Part shown: positions 1-12,437 of the stretch, piece by piece
Numbering within the stretch: position 1 is the first letter of the stretch
Layout of the letters: each line of letters begins with the position of its first letter
Source: Muraenolepis orangiensis
Taxonomy: Eukaryota > Chordata > Actinopteri > Gadiformes > Muraenolepididae
NCBI GenBank assembly: GCA_027704905.1
Contig: CM051015.1
Span: 14,657,192-14,721,191 of the forward strand
Length of the DNA: 64,000 nt
Direction of reading: 5' to 3'
The notes under the pieces: generated by a model
Told to the model about the DNA's origin: nothing
Databases searched by the model: none
What the model saw: the letters and a program-made list of their open reading frames with translations, nothing else
Made by a program: the position numbers and the translations under genes

Positions 1-59
1 TGTGAGAACTGTGTGGCCTTCGGTGTGGATGGAAGCTTGGTGATAATGTAAGCCTAGTG

Positions 60-660
60 TGGATGTAAGCTTGGTGTGGATGTAAAGGCCCTGTCACACC
101 TTGACGATTTAGTCAGTGTATGCCAACGTATACATAACGTATTAGTAACTTATATCGAACGTTTCAAGAACTTATAGATAACTTATACCAACAAATGCTT
201 AGCGTGTTGCCGGCGTTCACAACTTATGCCCAACGATAGTCTAACGTATGCATAGCGTGCCGCAGCGTATCGCCGTCGATCACGTGTCGTAGCCTATAAA
301 AAGGCTGACAATTCAAATCATAACCGCAATATCAACATCACCGTCGTGAAAACTTTGAAGAAAGCTGCCAAGAAGTATTCAGGCCGTGGGAGTGGGCGTG
401 GGAGACATTATCTCAACGTATTTCTACATATGAGTAACTTACAAGTAACGATGTGTGTCAACGATGGCATAACTTACCTACAACTTATGGCCCACGTAAA
501 TTTTGTGCATGCACAAAATTTCTCGGTGACCTCGTCACACTACGACGTATACCAGCGTGCTTCAGCATGCTCTTAACGGGATGTAGGTCTGGGATTCACT
601 CCAAATCGCTTGGGGCGACTTATCTCTCCGCCCCCTTGAAATGCTTACAGTTTTAATAGT
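60..660. repeat. AACGTAT/AACTTAT-rich repeat, probable DNA-transposon remnant
   Basis: The stretch contains many short variants of AACGTAT and AACTTAT spaced 15-25 bases apart. Two similar blocks read in the same direction (GTCACACCTTGACGA near 91 and GTCACACTACGACGTA near 534). A perfect 24-base palindrome lies at 498-521. Repeated short motifs next to a GTCACAC-type end resemble the subterminal repeats of a non-autonomous DNA transposon. I cannot place both ends or a target duplication, and short open frames here look accidental. Confidence 0.4.
498..521. repeat. Perfect 24-bp palindrome
   Basis: The arm AAATTTTGTGCA is followed directly, with no loop, by its exact reverse complement TGCACAAAATTT. 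It sits inside the AACGTAT-rich repeat. Confidence 0.9.
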
Positions 661-912
661 GAACAGTTTTCAACAGTTTTTGAGCAGAATGTTTTTCCCT
701 ATATTCTGTACTTTTACGCTTGTATTATGCATGTTCCATTGTCTGTGGAGTCACTGCACAGAGTACATGTACGAGTGTGCTTTCCATCTTGAATGGTGGT
801 GTTTTAGTGCACAGTTTCAGTGCCTAGTAGGGTAAGACAAGCCGCCACGTGACACCCTTCAGAATCACACCCTATTAACAGCAGGGGGCCCACTGAGGGC
901 ACGCCACTGAGG

Positions 913-1852
<940 letters not shown>

Positions 1853-1916
<64 letters not shown>
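1853..1916. repeat. (GT)n microsatellite
   Basis: About 58 bases of pure GT ending in GCGTGTAT, directly abutting the LINE fragment that follows. Confidence 0.95.
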
Positions 1917-2417
1917 ATATCGTTGGAGGTGAGCTCCCCTCCCTCCTGGATATATACAACCAGCGGTGCGTGTTATAAACACATCATAAAAGACAATGCC
2001 CACCCCAGCCACAAACTGTATTCACTTTTACCGTCAGGCAGGCGATACCGCAGTATCAAGTGCCGTACAAATAGACTCAGAGATAGCTTCCACAGTCAGG
2101 CCATCAGGCTGCTGAACAAGGGTGTATAGCATATAACAATGTATATTTTATTACATTGATTTATATATGCATATTGCTCTTTTTCTGTGCCGATATATTG
2201 CATTTTATAAATTGCATTTTTACTTTTATATATTTAACTTTATACAGTTTTGTACTTTTTTTTACTTATTTTATTCTATTCTGTTTTTATCTTATCTTAT
2301 TTTTAAAACTGCTGTCTGTCGTCGGGTATTGCACATAAGATTTTCACTCACTGCTTTATACTTCACTGTAATATACGTGTAAACTGTGAAGTGACAATAA
2401 ATTTGACTTGACTTGAC
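1917..2417 (+). mobile_element. LINE family A (L2/CR1-like), 3' end fragment
   Basis: The last part of the reverse transcriptase frame can be read: YIVGG-ELPSLLDIY, a small frame break, then KDNAHPSH and LYSLLPSGRRYRSIKC up to RLLNKGV and a stop at 2127-2129. It is followed by an AT-rich 3' UTR and the tail AAGTGACAATAAATTTGACTTGACTTGACT. The same protein tail and UTR occur at 5.9-6.9 kb and 47.3-47.7 kb, so this is a 5'-truncated dead copy. The L2/CR1 assignment rests on the RT style, not on a phylogeny. Confidence 0.85.
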
Positions 2418-2436
2418 TATCGCCCATTGAAAACCC

Positions 2437-2840
2437 TCTGCACCACCGCCAGCATTATCCAACATGGCGCTAGTTTTTCTCCTGGGCCTCGCTAGTCCAC
2501 AACTTAAAATACCTGACCACAGGCTTAGAGTGTTTTAGTTTCTGCCTGTATTTCGGTATCAAGTGGACAATGTTATGGTCTGAGTGACCTAGCGCAGCTC
2601 GGGGCATTGCTGAGGGTCGTGTAGCAGTGGTCTAAAGTGTGTTCCCCTCTGGTTGCGCATTTAATCTTTTGCCCATATTTCGGGAGATCACGGCTGTGGT
2701 TCGCTCTATTGAAGTCGCCGAGGATGACAACAAAGGAATCCGGATGTTTTCGTTCCACAGTCATTGTTTGGTCAGCCAGCATGCTCTGAGCCTCCGCGGC
2801 TGGCGCAACGGGAGGAAGGTAAACATACACCAAAATGAAT
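2437..2840 (-). mobile_element. LINE endonuclease-domain fragment
   Basis: Read on the minus strand this is part of an apurinic-type endonuclease: VYLPPVAPA, then VVILGDFNRAN (catalytic D and N), TRGEHTLDHCYT and SDHNIVHLIPKYRQKL. A frame break follows about 2575 and stop codons follow SEAQEKN. There is no reverse transcriptase part. It is an isolated, decayed piece lying head-on to the LINE A fragment before it. Confidence 0.8.
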
Positions 2841-3329
2841 GAACTGAATAGCAGTTTATGAACTGGGTTTTCAGCGACGGGCAGCTATGCTGATAAATCA
2901 CTGTTATCTGTTATCTGTAAGCAAATAAGCAGTGGACATATTGACCCTACGATTGAACCTTTAACACACTCAAACATCAATTGTGTCCACCAACCGACTA
3001 CAAAATTGTAATTAGCTAGGCTAACTAGGCTACTCAAACACATTTTAGCAGACATTTTCTGTACGAATGCACAACATTACGTACAAACAAAAAACCATAT
3101 TGGTGCTAGCTTTATCTGTTTCAGTATGATAGCTATTTAGAATATGCTAACTTATTAGATCCTAAGATACTATAACATATATTGCTAACATAATTAAAAT
3201 GGGAAATTAAAATCACATTAAAAATTACACAACAAGCGACCTAACCGTTACACATGTTTAGAATAATAATAATAATAATAATAAATTATATTTATAATTG
3301 CACTTTTAATTTGCGTAGACAAAACTGTG
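2841..3329. other. AT-rich spacer with (AAT)n
   Basis: No gene recognised. A short (AAT)n run lies at about 3262-3284. Confidence 0.7.
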
Positions 3330-5830
3330 CAGTGTGTTACAGTGCTACAGAGTAAAATTGGTTTAAATAAAACAACGAAATAAAAGCAGTGACGTAGGGT
3401 CCTCGTGGAGGTTTGTGGGGTGAGCAGTTCTTTGATGTATGAGGGAGCATTTCCATGAATGCACTGATAGGTGAAGAGGGTGATTTTGCAATCCTGAGTG
3501 AGACTGGGAGCCAGTGCAATGATTTGAGTATGGGTATGATGTGTTCATACTTCCACACTCTCATCAGGATCCTAGCAGCGCTTTTCTGGATGTATTGCAG
3601 ATTCTGGATGTTCTTGCTAGGAATCCCAATGAGAAGTATGTTACAGTAGTCTAGCCTGGAGGAGACAAAGGCGTGGACAAGCTTTTCAGCATCAGACAGT
3701 GTGGGGCGGAGTTTAGCGATATTTCTGAGGTGGTAGAAGGAGGTCTTGCATGTTTGTTTGATGTGGGCCTCAAAGGTCAGATGAGGATCCATTTTAACAC
3801 CCATATTGGTAACAGTTGATGAGATTGAAATGTTCTGACCGGAGAAGGTGATGCTGGTGATGGAGGATGAAAGGATCTGATATGGAGTGCCAACTAGAAT
3901 GGCTTCAGTCTTGGAGCTGTTTAATTTAAGGAAGTTGTGCTAAATCCACACCTTTATCTCCTCCAGGCATGTGGTTATGTTGGATGATGGCAGAGGTGCG
4001 GAGGGGGTTGGGTTTGTTCTGATGTAGAGCTGTGTGTCATCAGCATAGCAATGGAATGATATTCCATGCCGGCTGAGATATGAGGTGAACCAGTTTAGGG
4101 TAGAGTCAGAGAGTCCAATTGTCGAGCGAAGACGATGGAGTAGAATGTCATGGTCGACGGTGTCAAATGATGCAGTTAGATCCAGGAGGATGAGGAGGGA
4201 TGGAGATCCGGTGTCAGCTGTCATCAGCAGGTCATTGGTCCCCCTGACTAAGGCAGTTTCTGTACTGTGGCCCTGGCGGAAACCAGACTGGAGGTTATTG
4301 TGTTTGAGATGTTTTTGAATCTGAATGGCAATTTCTCCAGCACATTTGATAGAAATGGCAGGTTGGAGATGGATCTGTAATTAGCAAGGACTTCAGGGTC
4401 TAAGGTGGGTTTTTTGAGGAGTGGTTTGATGACAGCAGCTTTTAATGGGGATGGAACATGACCAGACTTGATGGAGTGGTTTATCACTGAGTGATCAGAG
4501 GACTTATGGCACCAATTTTAGATTTGACCAGGGCTGTGGGAAAGAGGTCCAGGGCACAGGGTTTCATCTTTTTGATGATGGCCTCAACTTCATGCTGCGA
4601 GATGTCAGTGAAGCAGCAAAGAAGCTGGGTAGGTCCGGGCTGGGGGTTGACGCTCAGGACTGGCAGAGCAGCAGAGTTTGAGAGGAGAGAGCGTATGGTC
4701 TCTATTTTTTTCCAAAAAAATGAGAGGAAATTGTCACACTGCTCCTCTGTGGTGTCTTTGTGTAAGGAAGTCTGAGGTTTGAGGAGATGATTTATCGTGG
4801 AAAAAAATTGCTTGGAGTTGCCAGGGCTATTGTTGATGATAGTTGAGTAGAATTTTGACTGTGTGTCTCTGAGAAACTTTGCATAGGCCTTTTGGTGGTC
4901 CGTGAACAGTGAGTCCAGAAACCTTGAGGCCCGGCTCAAGGACACGCCCCGCTGTCTTCATTTTTAGCAGCTCACCGGTGTACCAGGCGGCTGAGTGTGT
5001 GAAAGTGACTGTTCTGGTTTTGACAGGGCCGTGGATATCCAGGAGATTACGCAGAGATTTTTTGTAAATGTCCACAGATTCATTGACTGATATTCATTGA
5101 CTGATAAAGGAGCAATTGTGGAGAGATGGAGATCCGAAGTCATGGTGTCGGGGTTGATGTTTTTCCGATTTCTGAAACGCTTGGGACACTTGGGTTTGGT
5201 GTGGGGTAGCAGGAGCAGCATGGCCTTGTGATCCGACACACCTAGATCGTACACTGATAGTTTACTAATGGGGGCAGAGTTTGAGATGACAAGGTCCAGT
5301 GTGTGTCCCCTAGTGTGTGTGGGGACATCAACATGTTGTGTTAGGTTGAGGCAGTCCAGAAGGTGTAGGAACTTGGCTACATAGTGACAGGAGAGGGTGT
5401 CAACGTGACTATTTATGTCTCCTAGTATTATATTGTTGGCAGAGGTAGCGCAGAGTGTAGTGAAAAGTTTGTGCATCTCTGGGATGAACGCTAAGTTGGG
5501 TTTGGATGGCCGGTAGATGAGAAGTATTGTCAGTGGGAGGGGGGGGTTTACATTTAAATCCAAGGCATTCAAATTAGGATACCACAGGCAGAGGCAGGGG
5601 GGACAGTTCCAGTGCATTTCTATGTATTATTGCTAAGCCGCCACCACGACCAGTGCTGCAAGCTTTTTCCACGTAGCTGTAGCCAGGGGAACAGACTTAA
5701 TTTAGGGCAGAGTAAACCTCTGGCTGCTGCCATGTTTCCGTGAGGCACATAAGGTCTATTCCCTTGTCCATGATGAGTCCAGGATGAGTCATTAAGGAGG
5801 AGTTAGGGGCGGTGGACATTAAGGTAGATC
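3330..5830 (-). mobile_element. LINE family B (L2/Rex1-like), decayed endonuclease + RT
   Basis: The minus strand reads, in order, an endonuclease (ILLIYRPSKPN, IILGDINSHVD, GVSDHKAMLL; about 5617-5190), a linker (about 4945-4484), the RT fingers (KAAVIKPLLKK, ANYRSISNLPFLSNVLEK; 4487-4320), palm (LLILLDLTASFDTVDHDILL; about 4200), the catalytic box CYADDTQLY (about 4040), and the thumb/C-terminus (KMDPHLTFEAHIKQT, SSRLDYCNILL, LKSLHWLPV; 3804-3480). Frames change at several places. The segment that should hold the G-x-PQGS motif between the palm and YADD is deleted (LNWFTSYLS runs straight into RHGISFHCYADD). It is a dead copy of a family distinct from A and C. Confidence 0.85.
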
Positions 5831-5920
5831 TTATTTCCGTTCTTCAGTGGTTTGATGTGTTTTCATTTTCATTTTCAGTTAGCTAGCTACACATCATTGC
5901 AGTATACATGAGAGAACACA
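5831..5920. other. Spacer between two LINE copies
   Basis: Short sequence with TTTTCATTTTCATTTTCAG; nothing recognised. Confidence 0.5.
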
Positions 5921-7612
5921 AGTCAAGTCAAGTCAAGTTCATTGTCACTTCACAGTTTACACAAGTATAAAGCAGTGAGTGAAAATTGTATGTGCAATAC
6001 CCGACGACGGACAGCAGTTATAAAAATAAGATAAAATAAAATAAAAACAGAATAGAATAAAATAAGTAAAGTATAAGTATTATATTATATTATATTAGTT
6101 TATATATTTAACTTTATACAAAACTGAATAAGGTTAAATATATAAAATAAAAAAACGGCTCAGAAAAAGAGCAATATGTATATATAAATCAATGTAATAA
6201 AATATACATTGTTATATGCTATACACCCTTGTTCAGCAGCCTGATGGCCTGACTGTGGAAGCTATCTCTAAGCCTATTTGTACGGCACTTGATACTGCGG
6301 TATCGCCTGCCTGACGGTAATAGTGAGTACAGTTCGTGGCTGGGGTGGGCAATGTCTTTTATAATTCGTTTGGCCTTGGCCACGCACCGCTGATTGTAAA
6401 TATCCAGGAGGGAGGGGAGCTCACCTCCAACGATATACTGGGCCGTCCGCACCACCCTTTGAAGCGCTCTGCGCTCGAGTGCAGTGCAGTTCCCGTACCA
6501 GGCGGTGATACACCCTGTTAGAACACTCTCGATGGTGCCGTTGTAGAATGTTCTCAGGATGCGGGGGCCCATGCTGAATTTCTTCAGACGCCTGAGAAAA
6601 TACAGGCGTTGTTGGGCCCTTTTCACCACGTGTGTGGTGTGCGTGGACCATGTGAGGTCCTCGGAGATGTGCACGCCGAGGAACTTGAAGCTGCTGACCC
6701 TCTCTACTGCAACGCCGTCGATGGAGATAGGGCTGTGCTCTCCCCTCTGCCTCCTGAAGTCCACGATCAGCTCCATTGTCTTCTTGACGTTGAGGGCGAG
6801 GCTGTTCTCCTGGCACCACTGCTCCAGCGATCCGACCTCCTCCCTGTAGGCTGTCTCGTCGTCGCCGGCGATCAGGCCCATGGCACGTGGATGGGGGTAC
6901 GCCTAGACCTCTCAGCTTGGTGTCGAGCTTGGCAGGAACTATTGTGTTGAATGCTGAGCTGTAGTCCACAAACAGCATTCGCACATAACAGTTCTTTCCC
7001 TCCAGGTGGGAAAGGGCAGTGTGGAGGGCCATGGCAATTGCGTCGTCCGTGGATCTATTTTGACGATATGCAAATTGCCATGGGTCCAGCGTGGTAGGTA
7101 ACACGGAGCAAATATAGTCCTTGACCAACCTCTCGAAGCATTTGCTAACGATCGAGGTGAGGGCTACAGGTCTATAGTCATTCAGGTATGTTACCTTGGG
7201 TTGTTTAGGGACAGGCACGATGGTGGACATCTTGAAGACCGCGGGGACAACAGCCTGGGACAGGGAGAGGTTGAAGATGTCTGCAAAGACTCCTGCCAAC
7301 TGGTCTGCGCATGCTCTGAGGACGCGGCCCGGGATGTCGTCGGGGCCTGCCGCCTTACGGATGTTCAGCCGCTTGAAGGTGCGGCGCACATCCGCCTCCG
7401 AGATGCGCAGCTGGCTGGTCTCCTCAGTCGGTGCTGGCTTCGGCGGGCTGCCGTTTACGTCGAACCGAGCAAAAAATGTATTTAGCTCTCCTGGGAGGGA
7501 GGTAGAGGAGTTCTCTACACAACTGGTTCTCCCTCTGAAGTTCGTTATCGTCTGCAGCCCCTGCCACATACCCCTCGCATCATGGTTCTTGAATTTATCT
7601 TCCACTCTATCC
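5921..7612 (-). mobile_element. LINE family A copy 2, 5'-truncated, RT centre deleted
   Basis: The 3' tail (AGTCAAGTCAAGTTCATTGTCACTT read on plus) begins at about 5921. Upstream on the minus strand come the RT C-terminus (stop near 6219; RRYRSIKC, GELPSLLDIYNQRC), FKFLGVHISEDLTW, and MGLIAGDDE at about 6881. Next comes a junction near 6885-6892 where RLGVPPSTC-type sequence joins directly. Upstream again are YSSAFNTIVPAKLDTKL, STDDAIAMALH, YRPVALTS, and the linker up to about 7605. The RT core holding the APQG and FADD boxes is missing at the junction. Outside it the frames are long and well kept, so this is a fairly young copy that cannot encode an active enzyme. Confidence 0.9.
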
Positions 7613-8281
7613 TTATATCCTCTATCCTTGTGTGGCTGTAGTCAGCGGTATGCTTTTATACGGGAGGCCGTACATTGAATAGAGAGCATCCACAAGTAGC
7701 TTTCAATGGCAACACATTTAACATAATACAATTTGAATGTGCTTGCTGCACATTACTGTGGATGGTGGATTCAGACCCCCTGGAGAGGCTTTAGCTTGGT
7801 CTGGATGGATTCATATTCAATGTGTAACTTCTGCTATTTTAAAGTTTTACAAAAATCTATGCGATTTTGACTACTAGAAGCTGAAGAAGCACAACATTGG
7901 CTATAAACATATCAATATAAAATATGAAATACTTGCAATACTAATTAGTATTTGCATACTAGTTATCACTGTTTCATTTTTAATAAACAAAGTGATCTCC
8001 ACTCTCAAATTACGCCGTTGGAACTGTCTGAAGCTACATGAACAGTGGGACTGCCAAGCTTTTGGACCGTCCATTGACACAACTCTGTCTTTCTATGGCT
8101 CTCCAAACAACTTTTTCTAGTGTTTACATCCATCCAGGGGGAGAAGGAGAGCAGAAATTGGCCTGCGATGCCTTGATGGAGAGACACAACAGACAGAAGA
8201 CACCGGACAGACAGACATAAAGATACTGAACAGCATGTCATATTGCTACAAGAAAAACACATCTTCTCCAAACTCCAAACA
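7613..8281. other. No gene seen
   Basis: AT-rich unique-looking sequence. Short frames lack family motifs. Confidence 0.6.
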
Positions 8282-8597
8282 ACATCCATCCAGAGCGAGG
8301 TGGTGGTGATGGTGGTGGTGGCGGTGATGGTGGTGGTGGTGGCGGTGATGGTGGTGGTGGTGGTTTATTTGCCAATTGTAACAAGTACCATGGAATGCTT
8401 AGTCCCCATTCCCTCCCGCAGTAGGAAATTCTAAACACAATATTATAAAAAATAATATACACAATAAAAATTAACATAAAAGCTGGTGATAAAAGATGGT
8501 GGTGGCGGTGATGATGGTCATAGTGGTGGTAGTGGTGGTGGTGGTGGTAGTGGGGGTGGTAGTCATAGTGGTGGTAGTGGTGGTGATGGAGATCTAA
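8282..8597. repeat. (GGT)n/(GGTGAT)n trinucleotide repeat in two blocks
   Basis: GGTGGTGAT-type repeat at 8298-8365 and again at 8497-8592, separated by AT-rich DNA. His/Pro-rich and Val-rich frames here are by-products of the repeat. Confidence 0.9.
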
Positions 8598-9028
8598 GAG
8601 CATGACACCTGCTTTGGGGAGTGGGGGGAGGGTGACATGTTTGACTCCAAAAGGTAAACACAAATGGCCGCCTGTCAGGACGGGTTAGTATTTAACTTTG
8701 TTGTTCCGCTCGGGTTATTTATTTTTCTCATGGCCCGGGTCCAGCCAATTTTCCCAGTCCAAGTCCACCGCATATGCAACAAAAGGAGCTAATTTTAAAA
8801 CCTCATTCAACGGCCTCATTGTGTTTGGACATAGAGATAGATTGCTAAGAGATAGAAAAACAGCTTTCAAAAGGACCTGCTGTCAAGACACCGGGGTATG
8901 GAGGATCGTGTCAGTTTGGAAGTGAGGACATGGAGAGAGAGAGAGAGACATCTAGTGGTGGACGGAGGTACTACATGTCCATATACACAGGGTAAAGGAA
9001 AATACAAGGTCATGAAAACACAAAAGTA
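8598..9028. other. No gene seen
   Basis: Unique-looking sequence before the inverted-repeat element; nothing recognised. Confidence 0.5.
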
Positions 9029-10377
9029 CGGAGCCCCTAAAGTCCCGAAAGTTCTTATTGTTTTAGTGCACACAAGTTAGTATATTGTGCGCACAAGATA
9101 ATTATCTCGTACGCACAAGGTAATAACTTGTGCAAAACTGAATCCGAAATGTGATGTACTCCACCCCACTGTTATGGGACACTGATCAAGAGGAGCTTGA
9201 TACATCCAAAGGAAAAATGTGTGTTTCGCAGTTGTGTTCCTAGCGATGAAGATATATTTGATCTTTGTATGACACTTGTGGAGAAACTGGGCTTACCGTT
9301 CCCCAGTAATTGCCCAGTGATCTATATTTAGCCTATGTGCTATATATCTCTCATTCGTGTGTCATCAGTAGCAATGAACTAATTGAAAAAGTGATCTAGC
9401 TTTTTTGAAATAGCATTAAATACATTAGGCAAATTTAAAAATACAGGACATTTAAAGGGTTTTACACAGCCTGCTGTCTGCTGTGAATTATACAAAGCGG
9501 TAACTTTTGTCCAGTTTTATTACATGAAAGACACACTAACAATCATATGTGTGTAACTGTATCAATAAAAGAGTCTACGGGGTCAATAAAAAATGCTTTA
9601 GTATGGTTCACATTTTATTTCAACTTTGAACACTTAACTTGACACTTTATGATGTTGTCTGTCTGTACAATGTGTGGTCAACATATACAGCATGACTTTC
9701 ACATAACGTAGTTATAGTTGTTTTTTTGTCCAAAAATAATGCACAAATAATGTCATTCAAATGATGTCATTCAACAACCAACGCAGGATTGACTGGAATG
9801 GTATCATCAAGACTGTCAAATCCCCTGTCAAGACCCCGCCCCTATGGACACGTCATTGTAAAGACTCATTGTCAGGGACATTAGAGCCATTCTCTGAACC
9901 AGCATTTGTCTGCATACTTAAGTGCATTGTCTCTTTCCTCCGTGATAACATATAGAGTTTGGTTCATCAGGTCTTGGTTGTTCATCTTCTTCTGATGACA
10001 CGCTGATTGGGTCATCTCTGTTGTTAGGAGAGCTGTGTACCTTTTCCAGCTTCTTTTGTGTGCGGTCACAGTGAACTGAAAGCAAAATCTGTAAGCTAAT
10101 TTTACCGCAACTGACGAGTCAGGAGTAGCGGAAAGCTATTGTCAACTAGCTCATCCACCAAAAACATAGCACATAAAGCACTGAATGCTGCCATATTACA
10201 AACAAAGCATACTTGAGAAAGCAATTTATTAATGCAACTTACCCCAATGGTCCTCAAAACAGAAAGACCTTGTAATCACAACACAAAACAACTTGTGCGC
10301 ACAAGATACCAACTAAGATAATTATCTTGTGTGCACAAGATAAAAATATATTAACTTTTGGGACATTAGGGGCTCCA
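9029..10377. mobile_element. 1.35-kb terminal-inverted-repeat DNA element, non-autonomous
   Basis: The left end CGGAGCCCCTAAAGTCCCG and the right end, reverse-complemented, TGGAGCCCCTAATGTCCCA match at 22 of the first 25 positions. Both ends are flanked by TA (9027-9028 and 10378-10379), fitting a 2-base TA target duplication. Inside each end lies a near-palindromic subterminal motif built from GCGCACAAGATAATTATCT. The longest internal frames (about 60 codons) show no transposase motif, so it probably moves in trans. TA duplications suggest a Tc1/mariner-like or related superfamily, but the ends match no family I can name. Confidence 0.75.
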
Positions 10378-10455
10378 TACAAAAGACTCCATATAATGTT
10401 GAGAAATGAGTTTTGAGATAAATGCAAATACACACATATTTTAACACACAATGTT

Positions 10456-10590
10456 AGGATCAAAGCTTGCTTGCAGATGCTTAAAGGGACTTTAAGGCAC
10501 ATGCTTTAAGGGACTTAAAGGCACATGCTTAAATGGACTTTAAGGCACATGCTTAAAGGGACTTTAAGGAACATGCTTAAAGGGACTGCA
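10456..10590. repeat. Short tandem repeat, about 27-bp unit, five copies
   Basis: The unit is close to TGCTTAAAGGGACTTTAAGGCACA, with small variants such as GGAACA and ATGGAC. Confidence 0.85.
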
Positions 10591-10706
10591 GAGCAATGGA
10601 AGACAACGCAGCACTGCCTCAGACAACTTTGAGTTGCATGCTCAAATAATACCTCAAATTAAACCATGGGGAAATTGGCCACTTAGCCATCAGCCCCCCC
10701 CCCAAT

Positions 10707-10710
<4 letters not shown>

Positions 10711-10798
<88 letters not shown>
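10711..10798. repeat. (AG)n microsatellite
   Basis: About 88 bases of uninterrupted AG, preceded by a C-run (10695-10703). Confidence 0.98.
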
Positions 10799-10801
<3 letters not shown>

Positions 10802-11090
10802 CCTTGCCAACCATCACTGGCTCTTAGTTTTCTGAAGGACAGTATATTTCCTGGCCTCTGTGGTTTCCAGACAGGGCAGCAGCCCAACAGCCCAGCTCCC
10901 CCCAACATCACTTCCCCTTTCCCTCCTCACCCGCCCAATTCCGTAAACAGGAGAAAGTGTCTAGACAACATGGCTCTCCGTGGTGATGGCAGGAGGAGAC
11001 AGAGGTGTCGAAGTTGGTTTGTCGGGATAAAGCAGAACCTTGTTGCAGTGGCATTATCCATTACGTTCCACACTCTCTGTACTCCACAGT

Positions 11091-11680
11091 CTGGTTGAGG
11101 CAGCCTCACCTGGCCCCAGTCAGATTGATTAGAGTCAGGTTGAAGCAGCCTCACCTGGCCCCAGTCAGACAGATTAGAGTGTGGTTGAAGCAGCCTCATG
11201 TGGCCCCAGTCAGACTGATTAGAGTCTGGTTGAAGCAGCCTCACCTGGCCCCAGTCAGACTGATTAGAGTCTGGTTGAAGCACCCTTACCTGGCCCCAGT
11301 CAGACTGATTAGAGTCTGGTTGAAGCACCCTTACCTGGCCCCAGTCAGACTGATTAGAGTCTGGTTGAAGCACCCTTACCTGGCCCCAGTCAGACTGATT
11401 AGAGTCTGGTTGAAGCAGCCTCATCTGGACTCAGTCAGACTGATTAGAGTCTGGTTGAAGCAGCATCACCTGGCCCCAGTCAGATTAATTAAAGTCAGGT
11501 TGAAGCAGTCTCATCTGGCCCCAGTCAGACTGATTAGAGTGTGGTTGAAACAGCCTCATGTGGCCCCAGTCAAACTGATTAGAGTCTGGTTGAAGCACCC
11601 TTACCTGGCCCCAGTCAGACTGATTCGAGTCTGGTTGAAGAAGCCTCACCTGACCCCAATCAGACTGATTAGAGTCTGGG
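11091..11680. repeat. 45-bp minisatellite, about 13 copies
   Basis: The unit runs CTGGTTGAAGCAGCCTCACC then TGGCCCCAGTCAGACTGATTAGAGT. Because 45 is a multiple of three, both strands stay open (226 and 165 codons), giving a 15-residue protein repeat that is not evidence of a gene. Copies differ by a few substitutions (CACCCTTACC, CAGCCTCATG), which would allow their order of origin to be worked out. Confidence 0.97.
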
Positions 11681-12211
11681 GCTGATGAGGCTGCACACCT
11701 GTAGTACTTGGTAATCAAGGAACACGGGTTAAACCAGCCACCACGTCCCACACTCAGCAGGAGTGCTAGCATGGACCAACTACAAAACTAGAAAAATCAT
11801 TCCCTCACTCCCTAGTCCCTCTCTAGGAAGTTCTAGGTAGAGCTATATATGGTGTATATAGTATTACATATTGTAAGTTCATCAGTAAAATTAAACTATC
11901 AATTGAGAAACTATCAATCACGTTGTGTCAATCATGTTTCCAACACTGGTGTATCGAAGCAGTCACTTGCCGATACCTGAATGAATCATTGAGTTATGCC
12001 CTTGATTTCCTGTGATTTTCCTGACTATTTCCATATTTAAAAAAAATTATGAAATATAAACCAGCTCCTTTCATAAATGCGGAGAGAAGTACATTTGAAG
12101 CAGAAAAAAAAGAAGACTAAAACGTTGTTAATTAGTTAGCGGTGCCGTTAGCGGCTGAAGTTAAACCCACCTGAACTTACCTCTCCAAACTCTCACTCTT
12201 CAGCTGTGTGT

Positions 12212-12245
<34 letters not shown>

Positions 12246-12437
12246 GGTCTTTTCTCTTTATCTTCCTTTTCCTAATATGTATTGGCCCATCTTAATCTTG
12301 ATCTTGATTCACTGATTTTACATCCAGAACCGAACAAGCAAATTTACAAATATAAATTAAAAAAATGCGCAAACGCACCGCCGTCCCTGACCTCTCAAGC
12401 CCGTCTGTCACACCATGACATCACCCGACCCCCGCAA
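11681..12437. other. No gene seen; short (GT)n
   Basis: Unique-looking sequence with (GT)n at about 12205-12242. Confidence 0.6.

Noticed and set aside
6881..6900. LINE deletion as an RNA splice product
   Set aside because: The junction does not remove a GT-AG interval: the retained bases around CCACGTGC/ATGGGCC do not fit splicing.
8238..8663. His/Pro-rich 141-codon frame
   Set aside because: Product of GGT/GAT trinucleotide repeats.
9881..10069. 62-codon frame as a transposase of the TIR element
   Set aside because: Too short and without a DDE or helix-turn-helix pattern that I can see.
10619..10911. Ser-Leu and Arg-Glu repeat frames, also at 28.6, 45, 49.7, 50.2, 51.8, 53.9 and 54.6 kb
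   Set aside because: Translations of (AG)n/(CT)n arrays.
10927..11685. 165- and 226-codon frames with a 15-residue repeat
   Set aside because: The 45-base unit is a multiple of three, so both strands stay open by chance; no start context, splice sites or family match.
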